A stretch of DNA of 59,172 bases, taken from assembly GCA_964602655.1 (NCBI GenBank), contig CAZRSF010000037.1, forward strand, positions 1-59,172. Reading direction: 5' to 3'. Under the pieces are notes generated by a model that worked only from the letters and a program-made list of their open reading frames with translations, searched no databases and had not been told where the DNA came from. Of this stretch, positions 24,324 to 34,090 are shown piece after piece. Position 1 is the first letter of the stretch. Each line of letters starts with the position of its first letter. This DNA comes from Moduliflexus sp964602655. Its GTDB lineage: Bacteria; Moduliflexota; Moduliflexia; Moduliflexales; Moduliflexaceae. Position numbers and translations under genes: made by a program.

Positions 24324-26639
24324 ATGACGCCACGATCCGAACAGGTGCGTATTCTTGTCGTTGACGATGAACAGGCGATCTTAAGCCTGTATCAGGAAAT
24401 TTTTTCGTTGATGGCGCGTCCCTCCCCAACTCCTAACGGCGGCGCAATCCCCATCGTGTTGCCAGGGTTCCAGGAAGACCCGTCGTTCGCGGCGCAGACG
24501 TTTTCGTTGGCGCTCTATCAGCGCGGAGAAAAGGCGCTGCAGGCCGTCCGGGACGGATTGCTGACCAATGCGCCGTTTGCGGTCGCGTTTATTGACGCCC
24601 ATCTGCTGCCGGGCGATGACTCGGAAGGGCAGGGCATCGCGCTGGCCGCGCAGATTCGCGCGTTAGACCCGCATATCGAACTTGTGCTGATGACCGGCTA
24701 CACCAATGTGGAACCCCAGGACATCATCGCAAAAGTGCCGCCGCTGCACAAAATTCTCTACCTGGAAAAGCCGATCTGCTCGAAAGAAATCTACCAATTT
24801 GCGGCGTCGCTTGGCGCGAAATGGCAGACGGAATGGGAATTGGAGCGTGTGCATGACAATCTGGAACGCTGGCTCGACGAACGCACGGCTGAACTGATCA
24901 GCGCCAATCAATCATTGGAAAAAAGCGAAGCGCGTTACCGCATTGTCCTGGAGTCCGTTCCCGATCCTATTTTGGTCTATGACATGGAGAATCGCGTCGA
25001 ATACCTGAATCCGGCGTTTTCACGGGTGTTTGGCTGGACGCTGGCAGAATGTCAGGGGCAGCCGTTGGATTTCGTCCCGGATGAACATCGCTCCGAATGC
25101 CGTTTTGTTATTGAAAAAATCAATGCGGGCGAGACGGTGTCCGGGATGGAAAGCCAGCGTTTCAAAAAAGATGGGGCGCGGATTGACGTCAGTCTCAGCG
25201 GCGCAGGATTTTTCGATCAGACTGGAAAGCTCTGGGGCAGAGTCATCACGCTTCAGGATATTACGGAGCGCAAAAAAACAGAAGAGGAGATCAGGTTTTT
25301 GGCCTATCATGACGCGCTGACCGGCCTGCCGAATCGAAAAGCCTTTTATTCCCGTCTGGAAGATAATATTCTGCAATCGCAGGGACATGCCGGACATAAA
25401 CGCCGCCACAATCTGTCCAGATGGGCGTTGATTTTTATGGATGTGGATCGGTTCAAATACATCAACGACACGTTGGGGCACGAGATCGGCGATGCGTTGC
25501 TGCGGATCATTGCCGAACGTCTGCGGGAAAGCATACGAAAAAGCGATCACGTCTTTCGTTTGGGCGGGGATGAATTTACGATCATCCTGAATGCGCTGCA
25601 TAATATGACCGATATTGTCAAAATCGCGCAAAAAATCCGCGACGCCGTCGCCCAGCCTTGCCTCATTCAAGAACACTCCCTGTATGTCACCATCAGTCTG
25701 GGCATCAGCCTCTATCCTGACGATGGCGGCGACGTGGAGAATCTGGTCAAAAAAGCCGATATGGCAATGTATGCGGCCAAAGAGGAAAAAGAGGGCTATC
25801 GCTTTTTTACCGAAGAGATGAACCAAAAAGCGCTGGAGCGGATGAATTTGGAAAGCAGTTTGCGTCATGCGCTTCAGGAAAATCAATTCATGCTGTATTA
25901 CCAGCCGTTAGTGGACGAACACCATCGCATTGTCGGCACTGAGGCGTTGCTGCGCTGGGAACATCCGCAATTCGGTTTGATCGGGCCTGTGAAATTCATT
26001 CCGATTGCCGAGGAAACCGGCGCGATTGTTTCGATTGGCAAATGGGTGATGTACACCGCCTGTCAGCAAACCGCGCGATGGCATCAGATGGGATTCCCGG
26101 ATTTTTACGTGGCGATCAATCTGTCCGCGCGGCAATTCCGCGAGCCGGATTTAGTGGATGTGGTTATGCACGTCCTGGAAATCACGGGGCTGCCGCCGCG
26201 TTGCTTGAAACTGGAAGTCACGGAAAGCGGCATCATGGACGATCCGGCTGAGGCGGCGCTGAAGATGCAAGAACTTCGGCAGAGAGGCGTGCATTTTTCG
26301 ATTGACGATTTCGGCACCGGCTATTCGTCGCTCAGCTATTTGAAACGTTTTCCGATTGACACGCTCAAAATTGACCGGTCGTTTGTGACCGATGCCACGA
26401 CCAACACGGATGATCAGGAGATTATCAAAACCATCATCGCTATGGCGCACAGTCTGCACATGAACATCGTCGCCGAAGGCGTGGAAACGCGCGAACAGGA
26501 AGAGTTTTTAGCCTATCATGGCTGTCAGATGATGCAAGGGTTCTTTTTTGGCCGACCGATGACGGCTGAGAATCTTGAAGAACTGCTCCAACATGATGAT
26601 CAAAAAGCGTGGTTGCTCGATAGCGGTCTCTCGTCATAG
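24324..26639 (+). CDS. response regulator with PAS, GGDEF and EAL domains
   Basis: 771 residues. A divergent receiver domain (about 1-150) has VDDEQAI, phospho-acceptor region AFIDAHLLPGDD and EKP, with an extra insertion near residue 30-50. A PAS domain (about 195-305; ARYRIVLESVPDPILVYD) is followed by GGDEF (about 325-485; intact GGDEF near 413) and EAL (about 505-755; EALLRWEHP, EVTESG, DDFGTGYSSLSYL). Both catalytic domains look intact, so it could make or degrade c-di-GMP. AAAGGAG (24311-24317) is 6 nt before ATG 24324 but abuts ATG 24318, so 24324 is preferred. Confidence 0.94.
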   Translation: MTPRSEQVRILVVDDEQAILSLYQEIFSLMARPSPTPNGGAIPIVLPGFQEDPSFAAQTFSLALYQRGEKALQAVRDGLLTNAPFAVAFIDAHLLPGDDSEGQGIALAAQIRALDPHIELVLMTGYTNVEPQDIIAKVPPLHKILYLEKPICSKEIYQFAASLGAKWQTEWELERVHDNLERWLDERTAELISANQSLEKSEARYRIVLESVPDPILVYDMENRVEYLNPAFSRVFGWTLAECQGQPLDFVPDEHRSECRFVIEKINAGETVSGMESQRFKKDGARIDVSLSGAGFFDQTGKLWGRVITLQDITERKKTEEEIRFLAYHDALTGLPNRKAFYSRLEDNILQSQGHAGHKRRHNLSRWALIFMDVDRFKYINDTLGHEIGDALLRIIAERLRESIRKSDHVFRLGGDEFTIILNALHNMTDIVKIAQKIRDAVAQPCLIQEHSLYVTISLGISLYPDDGGDVENLVKKADMAMYAAKEEKEGYRFFTEEMNQKALERMNLESSLRHALQENQFMLYYQPLVDEHHRIVGTEALLRWEHPQFGLIGPVKFIPIAEETGAIVSIGKWVMYTACQQTARWHQMGFPDFYVAINLSARQFREPDLVDVVMHVLEITGLPPRCLKLEVTESGIMDDPAEAALKMQELRQRGVHFSIDDFGTGYSSLSYLKRFPIDTLKIDRSFVTDATTNTDDQEIIKTIIAMAHSLHMNIVAEGVETREQEEFLAYHGCQMMQGFFFGRPMTAENLEELLQHDDQKAWLLDSGLSS

Positions 26640-27722
26640 CCGCCACATTTCGCGTTCTTCGTCGAAATCGGCGTTATCGAACGCAATCGCGTGAAATTCG
26701 CGCTCTAACGCGATAAACGCGTCAATCAGATCGGGATCGAAATGACGGCTTCGCTGCTCGATGATCATCGAGACCGCCTTTTCATGGGGGAATGGCGGTT
26801 TGTACACCCGTTTGCTGATCAGCGCGTCATACACATCCACAATCGCCATCAGCCGCCCGGCAATCGGAATCTCATCCCCTTTCAGCGCTTCAGGATAGCC
26901 GGAGCCGTCCCATTTTTCGTGATGCGAGTAAGCAATATCTGCTGCAATCCGCAGAAACGACGAACTCCCCATCTTTCGCTCTGCCGTCAGAATCGCGTCG
27001 CGGCCATAGAGCGTGTGTCTCTTCATCTCTTCGAATTCTTCGGCTGTGAGCTTGCCATTTTTCAACAAAATTCGGTCAGGAACGCCGACCTTGCCAATAT
27101 CATGAAGCGGGGCGGATTTATACAGGAGATCAACTGTCTCTTCGGTCAAAAACGCCTGGAACCGATGTTTTTTGCGTAATTCCCCGGCTAATACGCGAAT
27201 ATAGCGTTGTGTCCGGTGGATATGGCCGCCGGTCTCCGGATCGCGATACTCCGCTAATGTGGCTAAACTTTCGAAGACGACTTCCTGAGTCAACGCCAAT
27301 TCTTGCGTCCGTTCCCGTACCAATTCTTCCAAATGATCGCGGTGGCGCTTCAATTCTAAGTGCGTGCGAATCCGATTCCTGACAATGGCCGATTTGAAGG
27401 GTTTCGTGATATAGTCCACCGCCCCAAGCTCGAATCCTTGCGTTTCGTTCATTTCGCTGCTCAGCGCCGTGATGAAAATCACCGGAATCATGTTTGTGTC
27501 CGGATGGGTTTTAAGCTGCTGACAGACCTCATAGCCGCTCATGCCGGGCATCATGACATCCAACAAAATCACGTCCGGGCGCATGGTTTGCGCTAACGCC
27601 AACCCCCGCTCGCCGTCAGACGCTGTCAACACGCGATGTTCGTCATTCAAAATGGCCGTAATCAGTTCAAGGTTCACGTCCGTATCATCAATTGCCAGAA
27701 TCGTCGCCCGCGTATCCTTCAT
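26634..27722 (-). CDS. response regulator with HD-GYP phosphodiesterase domain
   Basis: 362 residues. Receiver domain (1-125): AIDDTDVN, phospho-Asp in ILLDVMMPGMSGYE, Lys in ITKPF. HD-GYP domain (about 145-345): HDIGKVGVPD and HHEKWDGSGYPEAL, with the GYP motif intact. It probably hydrolyses c-di-GMP when phosphorylated. Its last six bases overlap the end of the GGDEF/EAL gene tail to tail, so two c-di-GMP enzymes share this locus on opposite strands. No cognate histidine kinase lies nearby. Confidence 0.94.
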   Translation of the reverse strand: MKDTRATILAIDDTDVNLELITAILNDEHRVLTASDGERGLALAQTMRPDVILLDVMMPGMSGYEVCQQLKTHPDTNMIPVIFITALSSEMNETQGFELGAVDYITKPFKSAIVRNRIRTHLELKRHRDHLEELVRERTQELALTQEVVFESLATLAEYRDPETGGHIHRTQRYIRVLAGELRKKHRFQAFLTEETVDLLYKSAPLHDIGKVGVPDRILLKNGKLTAEEFEEMKRHTLYGRDAILTAERKMGSSSFLRIAADIAYSHHEKWDGSGYPEALKGDEIPIAGRLMAIVDVYDALISKRVYKPPFPHEKAVSMIIEQRSRHFDPDLIDAFIALEREFHAIAFDNADFDEEREMWRL

Positions 27723-27737
27723 GTTCTCTCCGTTGCG

Positions 27738-27770
27738 ACCCCTGTCAGGGTTTAAAACCCTGACAGGGGT
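27738..27770. repeat. 33-nt palindrome (family B, copy 4)
   Basis: ACCCCTGTCAGGGTTT and AAACCCTGACAGGGGT arms, between the CsgG-like gene and the HD-GYP gene on the minus strand. Could separate their transcripts. Confidence 0.9.
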
Positions 27771-27793
27771 GGTTTACGGTAAATGTCTCCGCA

Positions 27794-29152
27794 TTATTCC
27801 TGTCTCAGGGCTTCCCACACCTTCACGTTATCCACCGTCACATACCCGTAGGATTCGATCATGAATCCGATCCGTCCTTTTTCCAGCGTTTCCTCTTCGA
27901 ATCCGGCGACAAATTCGTCATTCAGATAAAAATCGAATTGCGCGCCATACGCGGCAATGCGGAACGTATTACGCGAATTTCCGCGCTTGACGATGGGCGA
28001 GGATTGCAGCGGCACAATCTCGAACGGATTGGCTAATCGCCATTGATAGACCGCGATGCCGCCTTCGTCGTTCCAGTAAAAATTGTAGCTGTCGCTGTTG
28101 AGATATTCATTGCGGTTGCGAATGACCACGCTGAAACGGTTGTACTGCTCCGTAATCGGCTGGAATTCCACCTCGCCTTCGATGATGATATTTTCCAAGG
28201 CTTCGAACGGAGACGGATAATAGCAATACGCCTGCCCAGCCGTCAAGAGCGTCCCGTTCAAATGAAGCGTTCCGTTGCGATAACTCTCCCCCTCATTAAA
28301 TGTTGGCGAAAGATATTTCCGCGTTTCCATATTGTCGTCTAACAGGAGTTTTCCCTTTGCGAGGGTTGGCAGGAGCGGCTGCGATGCCACGACCACGCCG
28401 CGTTTCGGCACGGGTTCGGGCGACACGAGATCGCCTTTCAAGGGAAGACTCTCCGGTTGTTCAAGCGCGAGAACTTTCGTCATAGCGCGGGACGCATCAA
28501 CCTTTGTGACGCGCAGCGTGCCGATCCGATTGGTTTCCTGAAACAAGATGTCGCCGGTTTCGTCATCTTTTATGGTCTCCCGGCGCGCGACAAAGAGGCG
28601 GTCGCCCTCTCGAATGCCATGATTTTTCCCAAGCCCGACCACGAAGACCTCTCCAGCCTTCCCAACCAATTCGCCTAACAGTGGGTATTCGACGATCAGA
28701 TACGCTGCGCAGGTGCGGGCAATGTCTTCGACGCGGTAGTTCGTATAGGAAAATTCGCGCGAGAACTCGACTTGCGCGGTAGCGACATCAATCACGCTGA
28801 CGCTGATTGCAAATTGCTTTTCCCCTTTCAGGTATAATGTGCTGGTCAACAACTTTTCTACGCCGAGGATTTTTCCGATTTCCACCACTTTGCTTTCATC
28901 GGTTGCTCCAGTAGATTGGAACGCTTGTTCTTTCAAAATTTCTTCGATCCGGCTGCGCTCTAAAATCTTGTATTTTTTTGCGCCGATGAGATTTTGATAC
29001 AGGGCGCTTTCCGCTGTTTCTTTCGTGACCTCAGTCACGTCGCCTTTGGTCTCCATCGGCAGAATCGCAAAGGAAATCTGCGCAAACGCCGGCATTTCCA
29101 GGAGAAATATCAAGGCAATACCCAATATGATGCTGCTGATAAATTTTCTCAT
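27794..29152 (-). CDS. secreted CsgG-like protein with C-terminal laminin-G/concanavalin-like domain
   Basis: 452 residues. Signal peptide MRKFISSIILGIALIFLL with cleavage after AFA. Residues about 25-165 resemble CsgG/TolB-N-type domains (ISFAILPMETKG, YKILERSRIEEILKEQAF, GKILGVEKLLTSTLYL). A middle domain (about 165-250) resembles FlgT-like C-terminal modules (GLGKNHGIREGDRLFVAR). The last 180 residues have a jelly-roll pattern (FSVVIRNRNEYLN, FYLNDEFVAGF, GRIGFMIESYG). AAGGAGG precedes the ATG. Likely an envelope protein; the role is unknown. This domain fusion is not one I recognise. Confidence 0.75.
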   Translation of the reverse strand: MRKFISSIILGIALIFLLEMPAFAQISFAILPMETKGDVTEVTKETAESALYQNLIGAKKYKILERSRIEEILKEQAFQSTGATDESKVVEIGKILGVEKLLTSTLYLKGEKQFAISVSVIDVATAQVEFSREFSYTNYRVEDIARTCAAYLIVEYPLLGELVGKAGEVFVVGLGKNHGIREGDRLFVARRETIKDDETGDILFQETNRIGTLRVTKVDASRAMTKVLALEQPESLPLKGDLVSPEPVPKRGVVVASQPLLPTLAKGKLLLDDNMETRKYLSPTFNEGESYRNGTLHLNGTLLTAGQAYCYYPSPFEALENIIIEGEVEFQPITEQYNRFSVVIRNRNEYLNSDSYNFYWNDEGGIAVYQWRLANPFEIVPLQSSPIVKRGNSRNTFRIAAYGAQFDFYLNDEFVAGFEEETLEKGRIGFMIESYGYVTVDNVKVWEALRQE

Positions 29153-29402
29153 AGATGATCAGCCTCCTTTCATAAGCCGTGCCAGGGTTTGAGAGTCTGG
29201 CGCGATTGAAGAATTCATCATAACATGCGATCTTTTTCAAAAAATTACTTGCATTTTTCGTTAGTTTAATTATGTTTAAATAAAACAAGAATCTTCAACG
29301 CGTTTAGAAAATAACGAACGAAATTTGGTAAAGAATTCCTCGACTTGCAAGGATAAGATAATTGACATTGCGCCGCTCTGTCAACTATTGAATGTCAGAA
29401 TT

Positions 29403-30218
29403 ATGGAGAAAATTCGCGTGGATTGCTTTTTTACGATTGCCCGGCAGCATCTTATCTGTCAGGATTATTCCATCGCTACGGCTGAGCCGTTGCCGCTGCT
29501 GATTCTCTCCGACGGCTGTTCGAGTTCGCGGGATACCGACATCGGCTCGCGGCTGCTGGTCAAAAGCGCTCAGAACGTCATCGGTTCAGCGTTCAAGGCC
29601 GAAGATCGCCCGTTTCCATCGTATCAGGAACTTGGCGCGGCAATCCTCGCGAATGCCGTTCAGGCCGCAGACTGCCTTGCGCTGCATCGCGCCGCGTTGG
29701 ATGCTACGCTGCTGATTGCGATATTTCAAGAAGACGCGGTGACGGCGCTGATGTATGGCGACGGCTATCTTGCGGCAATGCGGCGCGATGGCGGCCTTGA
29801 ATACGTCAGCGTGTCTCATGCCGACAACATGCCGTATTATCTGAATTACTGGTCGGATGAATCCAGACAAATGCGCTATCTGGCTGAAAATCACGACGGA
29901 AAGGACGTTGTCACGATCACGACCCGATGCGGGCAGTCGCAAGAAACGCGATTTGCCGACTATGACGCGCCGCTCGTCTGGACGTTTCCCGCGAGCGACT
30001 ACCGCCTTGTCGCGCTCTGTTCCGATGGCGTGGCGGCGTTTTCCGCGTTAGAAACCGGACAACTGACGCCGGTCGAACAGATTCTCGAAGGCTTGCTACA
30101 GTACAAAACCACCGTCGGAGAGTTCGTCACGCGCCGCGCCAAACGACTGCTGAAAGAGCTTGATAAACAGAGCATTTTCCCGGCAGATGATCTGTCGGTC
30201 GCCGTGATGCTGTGGTAA
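29403..30218 (+). CDS. PP2C-type serine/threonine protein phosphatase
   Basis: 271 residues from ATG 29403; the frame is open back to TTG 29325, but neither has a clear SD. PP2C metal-site motifs are visible: CQDYS near residue 24, LILSDGCSSS near residue 38, MYGDGYLAA near residue 120, LCSDGVAAF near residue 208 and DDLSVAVM at the C-terminus. The lack of a signal fits cytoplasmic action. The kinase-like gene follows 57 nt downstream, and together they match the phosphatase and kinase parts of TerY-type triads, so the pair probably reverses each other's phosphorylation. Confidence 0.85.
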   Translation: MEKIRVDCFFTIARQHLICQDYSIATAEPLPLLILSDGCSSSRDTDIGSRLLVKSAQNVIGSAFKAEDRPFPSYQELGAAILANAVQAADCLALHRAALDATLLIAIFQEDAVTALMYGDGYLAAMRRDGGLEYVSVSHADNMPYYLNYWSDESRQMRYLAENHDGKDVVTITTRCGQSQETRFADYDAPLVWTFPASDYRLVALCSDGVAAFSALETGQLTPVEQILEGLLQYKTTVGEFVTRRAKRLLKELDKQSIFPADDLSVAVMLW

Positions 30219-30226
30219 GATTCAAA

Positions 30227-30259
30227 AACCCTGCCAGGGTTCTAAACCCTGGCAGGATT
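30227..30259. repeat. 33-nt palindrome (family B, copy 5)
   Basis: AACCCTGCCAGGGTT and AAACCCTGGCAGGATT arms between the phosphatase and kinase genes. It ends 7 nt before the kinase SD. Confidence 0.88.
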
Positions 30260-30275
30260 GAACAATGGAGGAAAT

Positions 30276-31985
30276 ATGGGCACATTGATGGTGTGGGTGC
30301 GAGGCAAAGGAAAGGTGCAGCTTTCCGAAGAGCATGATTATCTTGCGGACGGCGGCGAAGGGCGCATTTTCGCGCAGGGCGGCGTGATTTACAAGATTTA
30401 TCTCGATCCGACGCGCATGATCCCCGAAGCGAAACTCGCGGAATTGGCGCGGTTGGATCATCCGCAAATCGTGCGCCCGAAAGATGTTTTATTGGATAAT
30501 AACAATACTATTATCGGTTTCACGATGGATCGCGTCGAAGGGATCGAACTTTGCCGCCTTTTCAATACGGTCTTTTTGCAGGCCAACAACGTCGCGCCGG
30601 ATGCGCTGATGAAATTGGTCGAGCGGATGCAGGAAGTCACGAACTTCATCCATCAAAAAGGCTTTCTGATTGTGGATGGCAACGAATTGAATTATCTCGT
30701 CGGGCAGCAGGATTACGCGCTGCCGTTCTTTATTGACGTGAACTCGTATCAGACGCCGCATTTCCCGGCGTCAGCCATCAATGTGCTGTTTCAAGACCCG
30801 CACGCGAAAACCTTTTCTCCGCTGACCGACTGGTACACGTTCGCCATCGTGGCCTGCAAAATTTTTATTGGTGTGCATCCCTTCAAAGGCACGCACCCGG
30901 ATTTCGGCAAAGGCGACGTGTTAGAGCGGATGAAAGCGAACGTCTCGATTTTCAACGCCGACACGCGCCTCCCCGCCGCTGCGCGGGATTTCAGCTACAT
31001 TCCGTCGGCGTATCGCGACTGGTTTGTTCGGTTGTTCGAAAAGGGCGAGCGCGTGCCGCCGCCATACATCGCCGGTCTGCTGAAGGTGATTCAGGTGAAA
31101 ATTGATTTGGTGCAAAGCACGGGGAATTTCCTGATCAACCTCGTTCGCGCCTATGACAGCGAAATCGTGTCGCATCACGCCGCGTTCGGCAAGCATTTGG
31201 TCGCCACAAAACAGGCGGCGCATGTCGAAAAAGTGGCGTACAAACTGTCGAATTTTCGCGGCAGCATCCTGCTTGCGCCGAAAAGCCTGACGCCGCTCTT
31301 CGCGTCGGTGCGAGAAAACGATCAGATGCTTGAGATCGCCGATGCGTCGGGCAAGACGCTCGATCTGCATCTCAAAGCGAATCGCGGCTGTCTCGTCGCT
31401 GATAACACGTTGTACGCGATTCATAACGGCGACTTGACGGAAATCGCGCTGCACGAATTGAACAACCGCCCGGTGGCGTCGGTGGCGAATACGTGGAAAA
31501 TCATGCCGCAAGCGTCGAAAGTCTTCGACGGCCTGATTTTTCAAACCGTGCTGGGCAAATCGTTTGTCGTGATTCCGTATCGCCTGAATAATCGCGGCTA
31601 TTGCGCGATCCGCCAGATTCCCGAACTCGACGAGTATCGCATCGTTGACGGCAAACATGATGCGCGGGTCTGCATGTTTATCGGTGTCAAGAATCACGCC
31701 TATCATCGCCTGATTCTGCGCTTTTCCGAGAATTACGAACAATACGACCTGCGGGCTGTGGAAGATATTGATTATTCGGACATCAATTTCGTAACATTAG
31801 CAAGCGGCGTGGTCGTCAGCCTCGACGAACATGGCGAAATCGAGATGTTCGGCAACCGCCTCCATTCCAGCGGCGTCAAGCGGATTCAAGACCCCGCCAT
31901 CCGCCCGGATATGCGCCTGACCAAAGACGGCGCGTCCGCGCTCTTCGCTCGCGGCGACCGCCTCTATTCGCTGAAAATGGTCTGA
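30276..31985 (+). CDS. divergent protein kinase (TerY-triad type) with C-terminal repeat domain
   Basis: 569 residues from ATG 30276, which has GGAGG 4 nt upstream. The kinase domain (about 1-260) has Gly-rich DGGEGRIF, Lys40 in VIYKIYL, catalytic Asp134 and Asn139 in IVDGNELNYLV (D-x4-N as in the HRD loop) and IDVNSYQT near residue 154 in the place of DFG. This pattern matches bacterial kinases linked to PP2C and vWA proteins. The 300-residue C-terminus has beta-rich repeats, perhaps a propeller (LFASVRENDQMLEIADAS, GCLVADNTLYAIHNGDL). No transmembrane segment seen. Confidence 0.8.
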   Translation: MGTLMVWVRGKGKVQLSEEHDYLADGGEGRIFAQGGVIYKIYLDPTRMIPEAKLAELARLDHPQIVRPKDVLLDNNNTIIGFTMDRVEGIELCRLFNTVFLQANNVAPDALMKLVERMQEVTNFIHQKGFLIVDGNELNYLVGQQDYALPFFIDVNSYQTPHFPASAINVLFQDPHAKTFSPLTDWYTFAIVACKIFIGVHPFKGTHPDFGKGDVLERMKANVSIFNADTRLPAAARDFSYIPSAYRDWFVRLFEKGERVPPPYIAGLLKVIQVKIDLVQSTGNFLINLVRAYDSEIVSHHAAFGKHLVATKQAAHVEKVAYKLSNFRGSILLAPKSLTPLFASVRENDQMLEIADASGKTLDLHLKANRGCLVADNTLYAIHNGDLTEIALHELNNRPVASVANTWKIMPQASKVFDGLIFQTVLGKSFVVIPYRLNNRGYCAIRQIPELDEYRIVDGKHDARVCMFIGVKNHAYHRLILRFSENYEQYDLRAVEDIDYSDINFVTLASGVVVSLDEHGEIEMFGNRLHSSGVKRIQDPAIRPDMRLTKDGASALFARGDRLYSLKMV

Positions 31986-31995
31986 ACAGAAAAAA

Positions 31996-32026
31996 GTTGT
32001 CAGACACTTTCAACGTGTCTGACAAC
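31996..32026. repeat. 31-nt palindrome (family H, copy 2)
   Basis: GTTGTCAGACACTTT and its near complement to GTGTCTGACAAC. It lies 10 nt after the kinase stop and may act as a terminator. Confidence 0.88.
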
Positions 32027-32039
32027 TCTCCTGTCGAAT

Positions 32040-32260
32040 CAGAATCAACCTAACAATCGCTCATATTCATCGTCATCGTGGCTCTGGATTTCATGCGGGC
32101 GCAAGTGTTCTCCTTGATCGGCAATTTTTATCTCCGTTGTTTGTCCGGAGCGGTTTTCCTGAGCTATATCGCGCAGCAGACACCTTCAGTTGTCTTATAG
32201 GTTTTCTCGCGTTCAATGTACATGAATAATTGCGGTACGATGAAATGACCATTATCTCTA
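32040..32260 (-). pseudogene. possible decayed gene fragment
   Basis: On the minus strand one frame reads LLRDIAQENRSGQ, then HLRPHEIQSHDDDEYERLL and a stop at about 32050. Another frame just upstream reads FIVPQLFMYIEREKTYKTTEG. The two meet near 32180, where a half copy of the family H repeat (CAGACACCTTCA, 32177-32188) sits. This could be one small gene broken by a repeat insertion. No start codon, SD or family recognised. The rest of the 31986-32369 gap holds nothing clear beyond a TTGACA at 32277 with no good -10. Confidence 0.25.
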
Positions 32261-32369
32261 AAAACGCATTTTTAACTTGACAGACCCTGTTGTTTTTTTG
32301 TTTCTAAAGGAGTTGGAATTTATCTGTATTCGAATTCTATATAAAGGATAAAGGAGGAATAAAACGAAG

Positions 32370-33938
32370 ATGAGAAAAGGATCATTTATTATTTTATTTG
32401 TTTCTATTTTGACCATCGCATTTGCTCCGCAAAGTTTCACCCAGCAACAAGCGCCTCAATACGGAGGGATATATAGGCTTATTGAGACTTCTCCACCACA
32501 AATGATGAGCTATACTCCGATGATGGGACCAGGAGATAGTGGCAATATGTTTCCAGCAGTTGAAAGACTTATGGAATCTACCAAGGACAGACAGGCAGAC
32601 GGAGGGATTGAACCCTGGCTTGTGGAGAAAGTTGATGAAGATGTCGAAAATCTTAAGATCACATGGCACATTCGGCAGGGGGTAAAATTTCATGATGGGT
32701 CAGATCTCACGGCGGAAGTCGTTCAGTGGAATTTTCAACAGGTCATTGATGCCAATGCCCTGCCGTATTCGAAATACCTGAAATCAATGACCGTAACTGA
32801 TCCCTACACGCTTGTCATGGAACTGACCGAATACAGCAACCAGTTAGTGCCAACCTGGGGATTTTGGCCGATCATCGTCTCCAAAGACGCATGGGACAAG
32901 GCATCAGGCGGAGACCTTGCCAAAGGGAAAGAATGGGCGAGAACGCATGTTGTTGGAACAGGTCCGTTCATGCTGAAAGAATACAAACGCGATGTAAGTT
33001 TAACCTGGGTAAAAAACCCCAACTACTGGCGGAAAGACAGACCGTATCTTGACGGTATCGAGGTTAAATTCATACAGGAAAGCATGACAGCTTCGGCGAT
33101 GTTGCAAGCGAAAGAAGCTGATGGTTGGAACGCGCCTGCTAAAGATCAGGCTGAATTGATGAAAAAGGGATTTAAGAGACAAACGTCCTATCCTGCGTTT
33201 AGCTATAATATTTGGATCAATACTGCTCATCCTCAATCAAAATGGCAGGATAAAAGATTGCGCGAAGCTGTGGAGTATGCCATAGACAAAGAGGCCATTG
33301 CCAAGGCGATGGGATTCGGATTCTATTCTGCGCTCAAAAGTCTTCCGTCTCCAGGAGAATGGGGATATGATCCTGATTACAATCCACGTCCATATAATCC
33401 GACGAAAGCGAAGGAACTGCTGGCCGAAGCCGGATACTCGGACGGTTTAAAGGCAAAACTGATGGTATTTTTCACGCCACAATATCGTGAAATAGGTACA
33501 GCGATTAAGCAATATCTTGATGCTGCTGGCTTTCGAATCGAACTGGACGTCGCCGACCCTGGCAGATTCTTCGGAACCATTTATAACACCCCTCCTGGAC
33601 CTGATCATGATCTGAATTTATGGATAACAGGAAAAGATAACAATTACCTGCAATCATATATGCGCTGGTTTAGTACCGAACCTTTTACCGATCTGTCATA
33701 TTTGGGACATACCCCAGAACAAGAACAGATGGACAAGGAGGCGCAAAGGCTGGATAGCCTTATGGCCCAAGAAGAGGTTACAAAAAAACTGATGCGGTAT
33801 ATAACTGACAACGCGCTTGTGATTCCTATTTTCGAAGCTCCGGTCGCGATCATGCAGCAACCATGGGTCCACGACACACGTTACGAGACCGGTTTTGTGC
33901 GCTGGCAAACGGAAGAACTTTGGATGGAAGCACATTAA
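32370..33938 (+). CDS. oligopeptide-type ABC transporter substrate-binding protein (SBP family 5)
   Basis: 522 residues. Signal peptide MRKGSFIILFVSILTIAFAP. The mature protein has family 5 features: YGGIYRLIE, LKITWHIRQGVKFHDGS (the SBP_bac_5 signature) near residue 100, NPNYWRKDRPYLDGI near residue 215 and LREAVEYAIDKEAI near residue 308. AAAGGAGG upstream. First gene of a complete Dpp/Opp-like importer. Codon use is AT-richer than in flanking genes, suggesting acquisition with the operon. Ligand unknown; the family includes peptide, nickel and glutathione importers. Confidence 0.93.
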   Translation: MRKGSFIILFVSILTIAFAPQSFTQQQAPQYGGIYRLIETSPPQMMSYTPMMGPGDSGNMFPAVERLMESTKDRQADGGIEPWLVEKVDEDVENLKITWHIRQGVKFHDGSDLTAEVVQWNFQQVIDANALPYSKYLKSMTVTDPYTLVMELTEYSNQLVPTWGFWPIIVSKDAWDKASGGDLAKGKEWARTHVVGTGPFMLKEYKRDVSLTWVKNPNYWRKDRPYLDGIEVKFIQESMTASAMLQAKEADGWNAPAKDQAELMKKGFKRQTSYPAFSYNIWINTAHPQSKWQDKRLREAVEYAIDKEAIAKAMGFGFYSALKSLPSPGEWGYDPDYNPRPYNPTKAKELLAEAGYSDGLKAKLMVFFTPQYREIGTAIKQYLDAAGFRIELDVADPGRFFGTIYNTPPGPDHDLNLWITGKDNNYLQSYMRWFSTEPFTDLSYLGHTPEQEQMDKEAQRLDSLMAQEEVTKKLMRYITDNALVIPIFEAPVAIMQQPWVHDTRYETGFVRWQTEELWMEAH

Positions 33939-34090
33939 CGAATTATAGATTTTTATTAGAAACGAATTTCCGCTCTTGGTGAGTTTTTGCCCCATGAACA
34001 TGCTCTGTGACAGGCTCAGAGGGAGCGGAATATTCTTATGACAAAGAGAGAAAATTATGAGCATCTCAATAATGGCGGCAAGAGCAAAAT

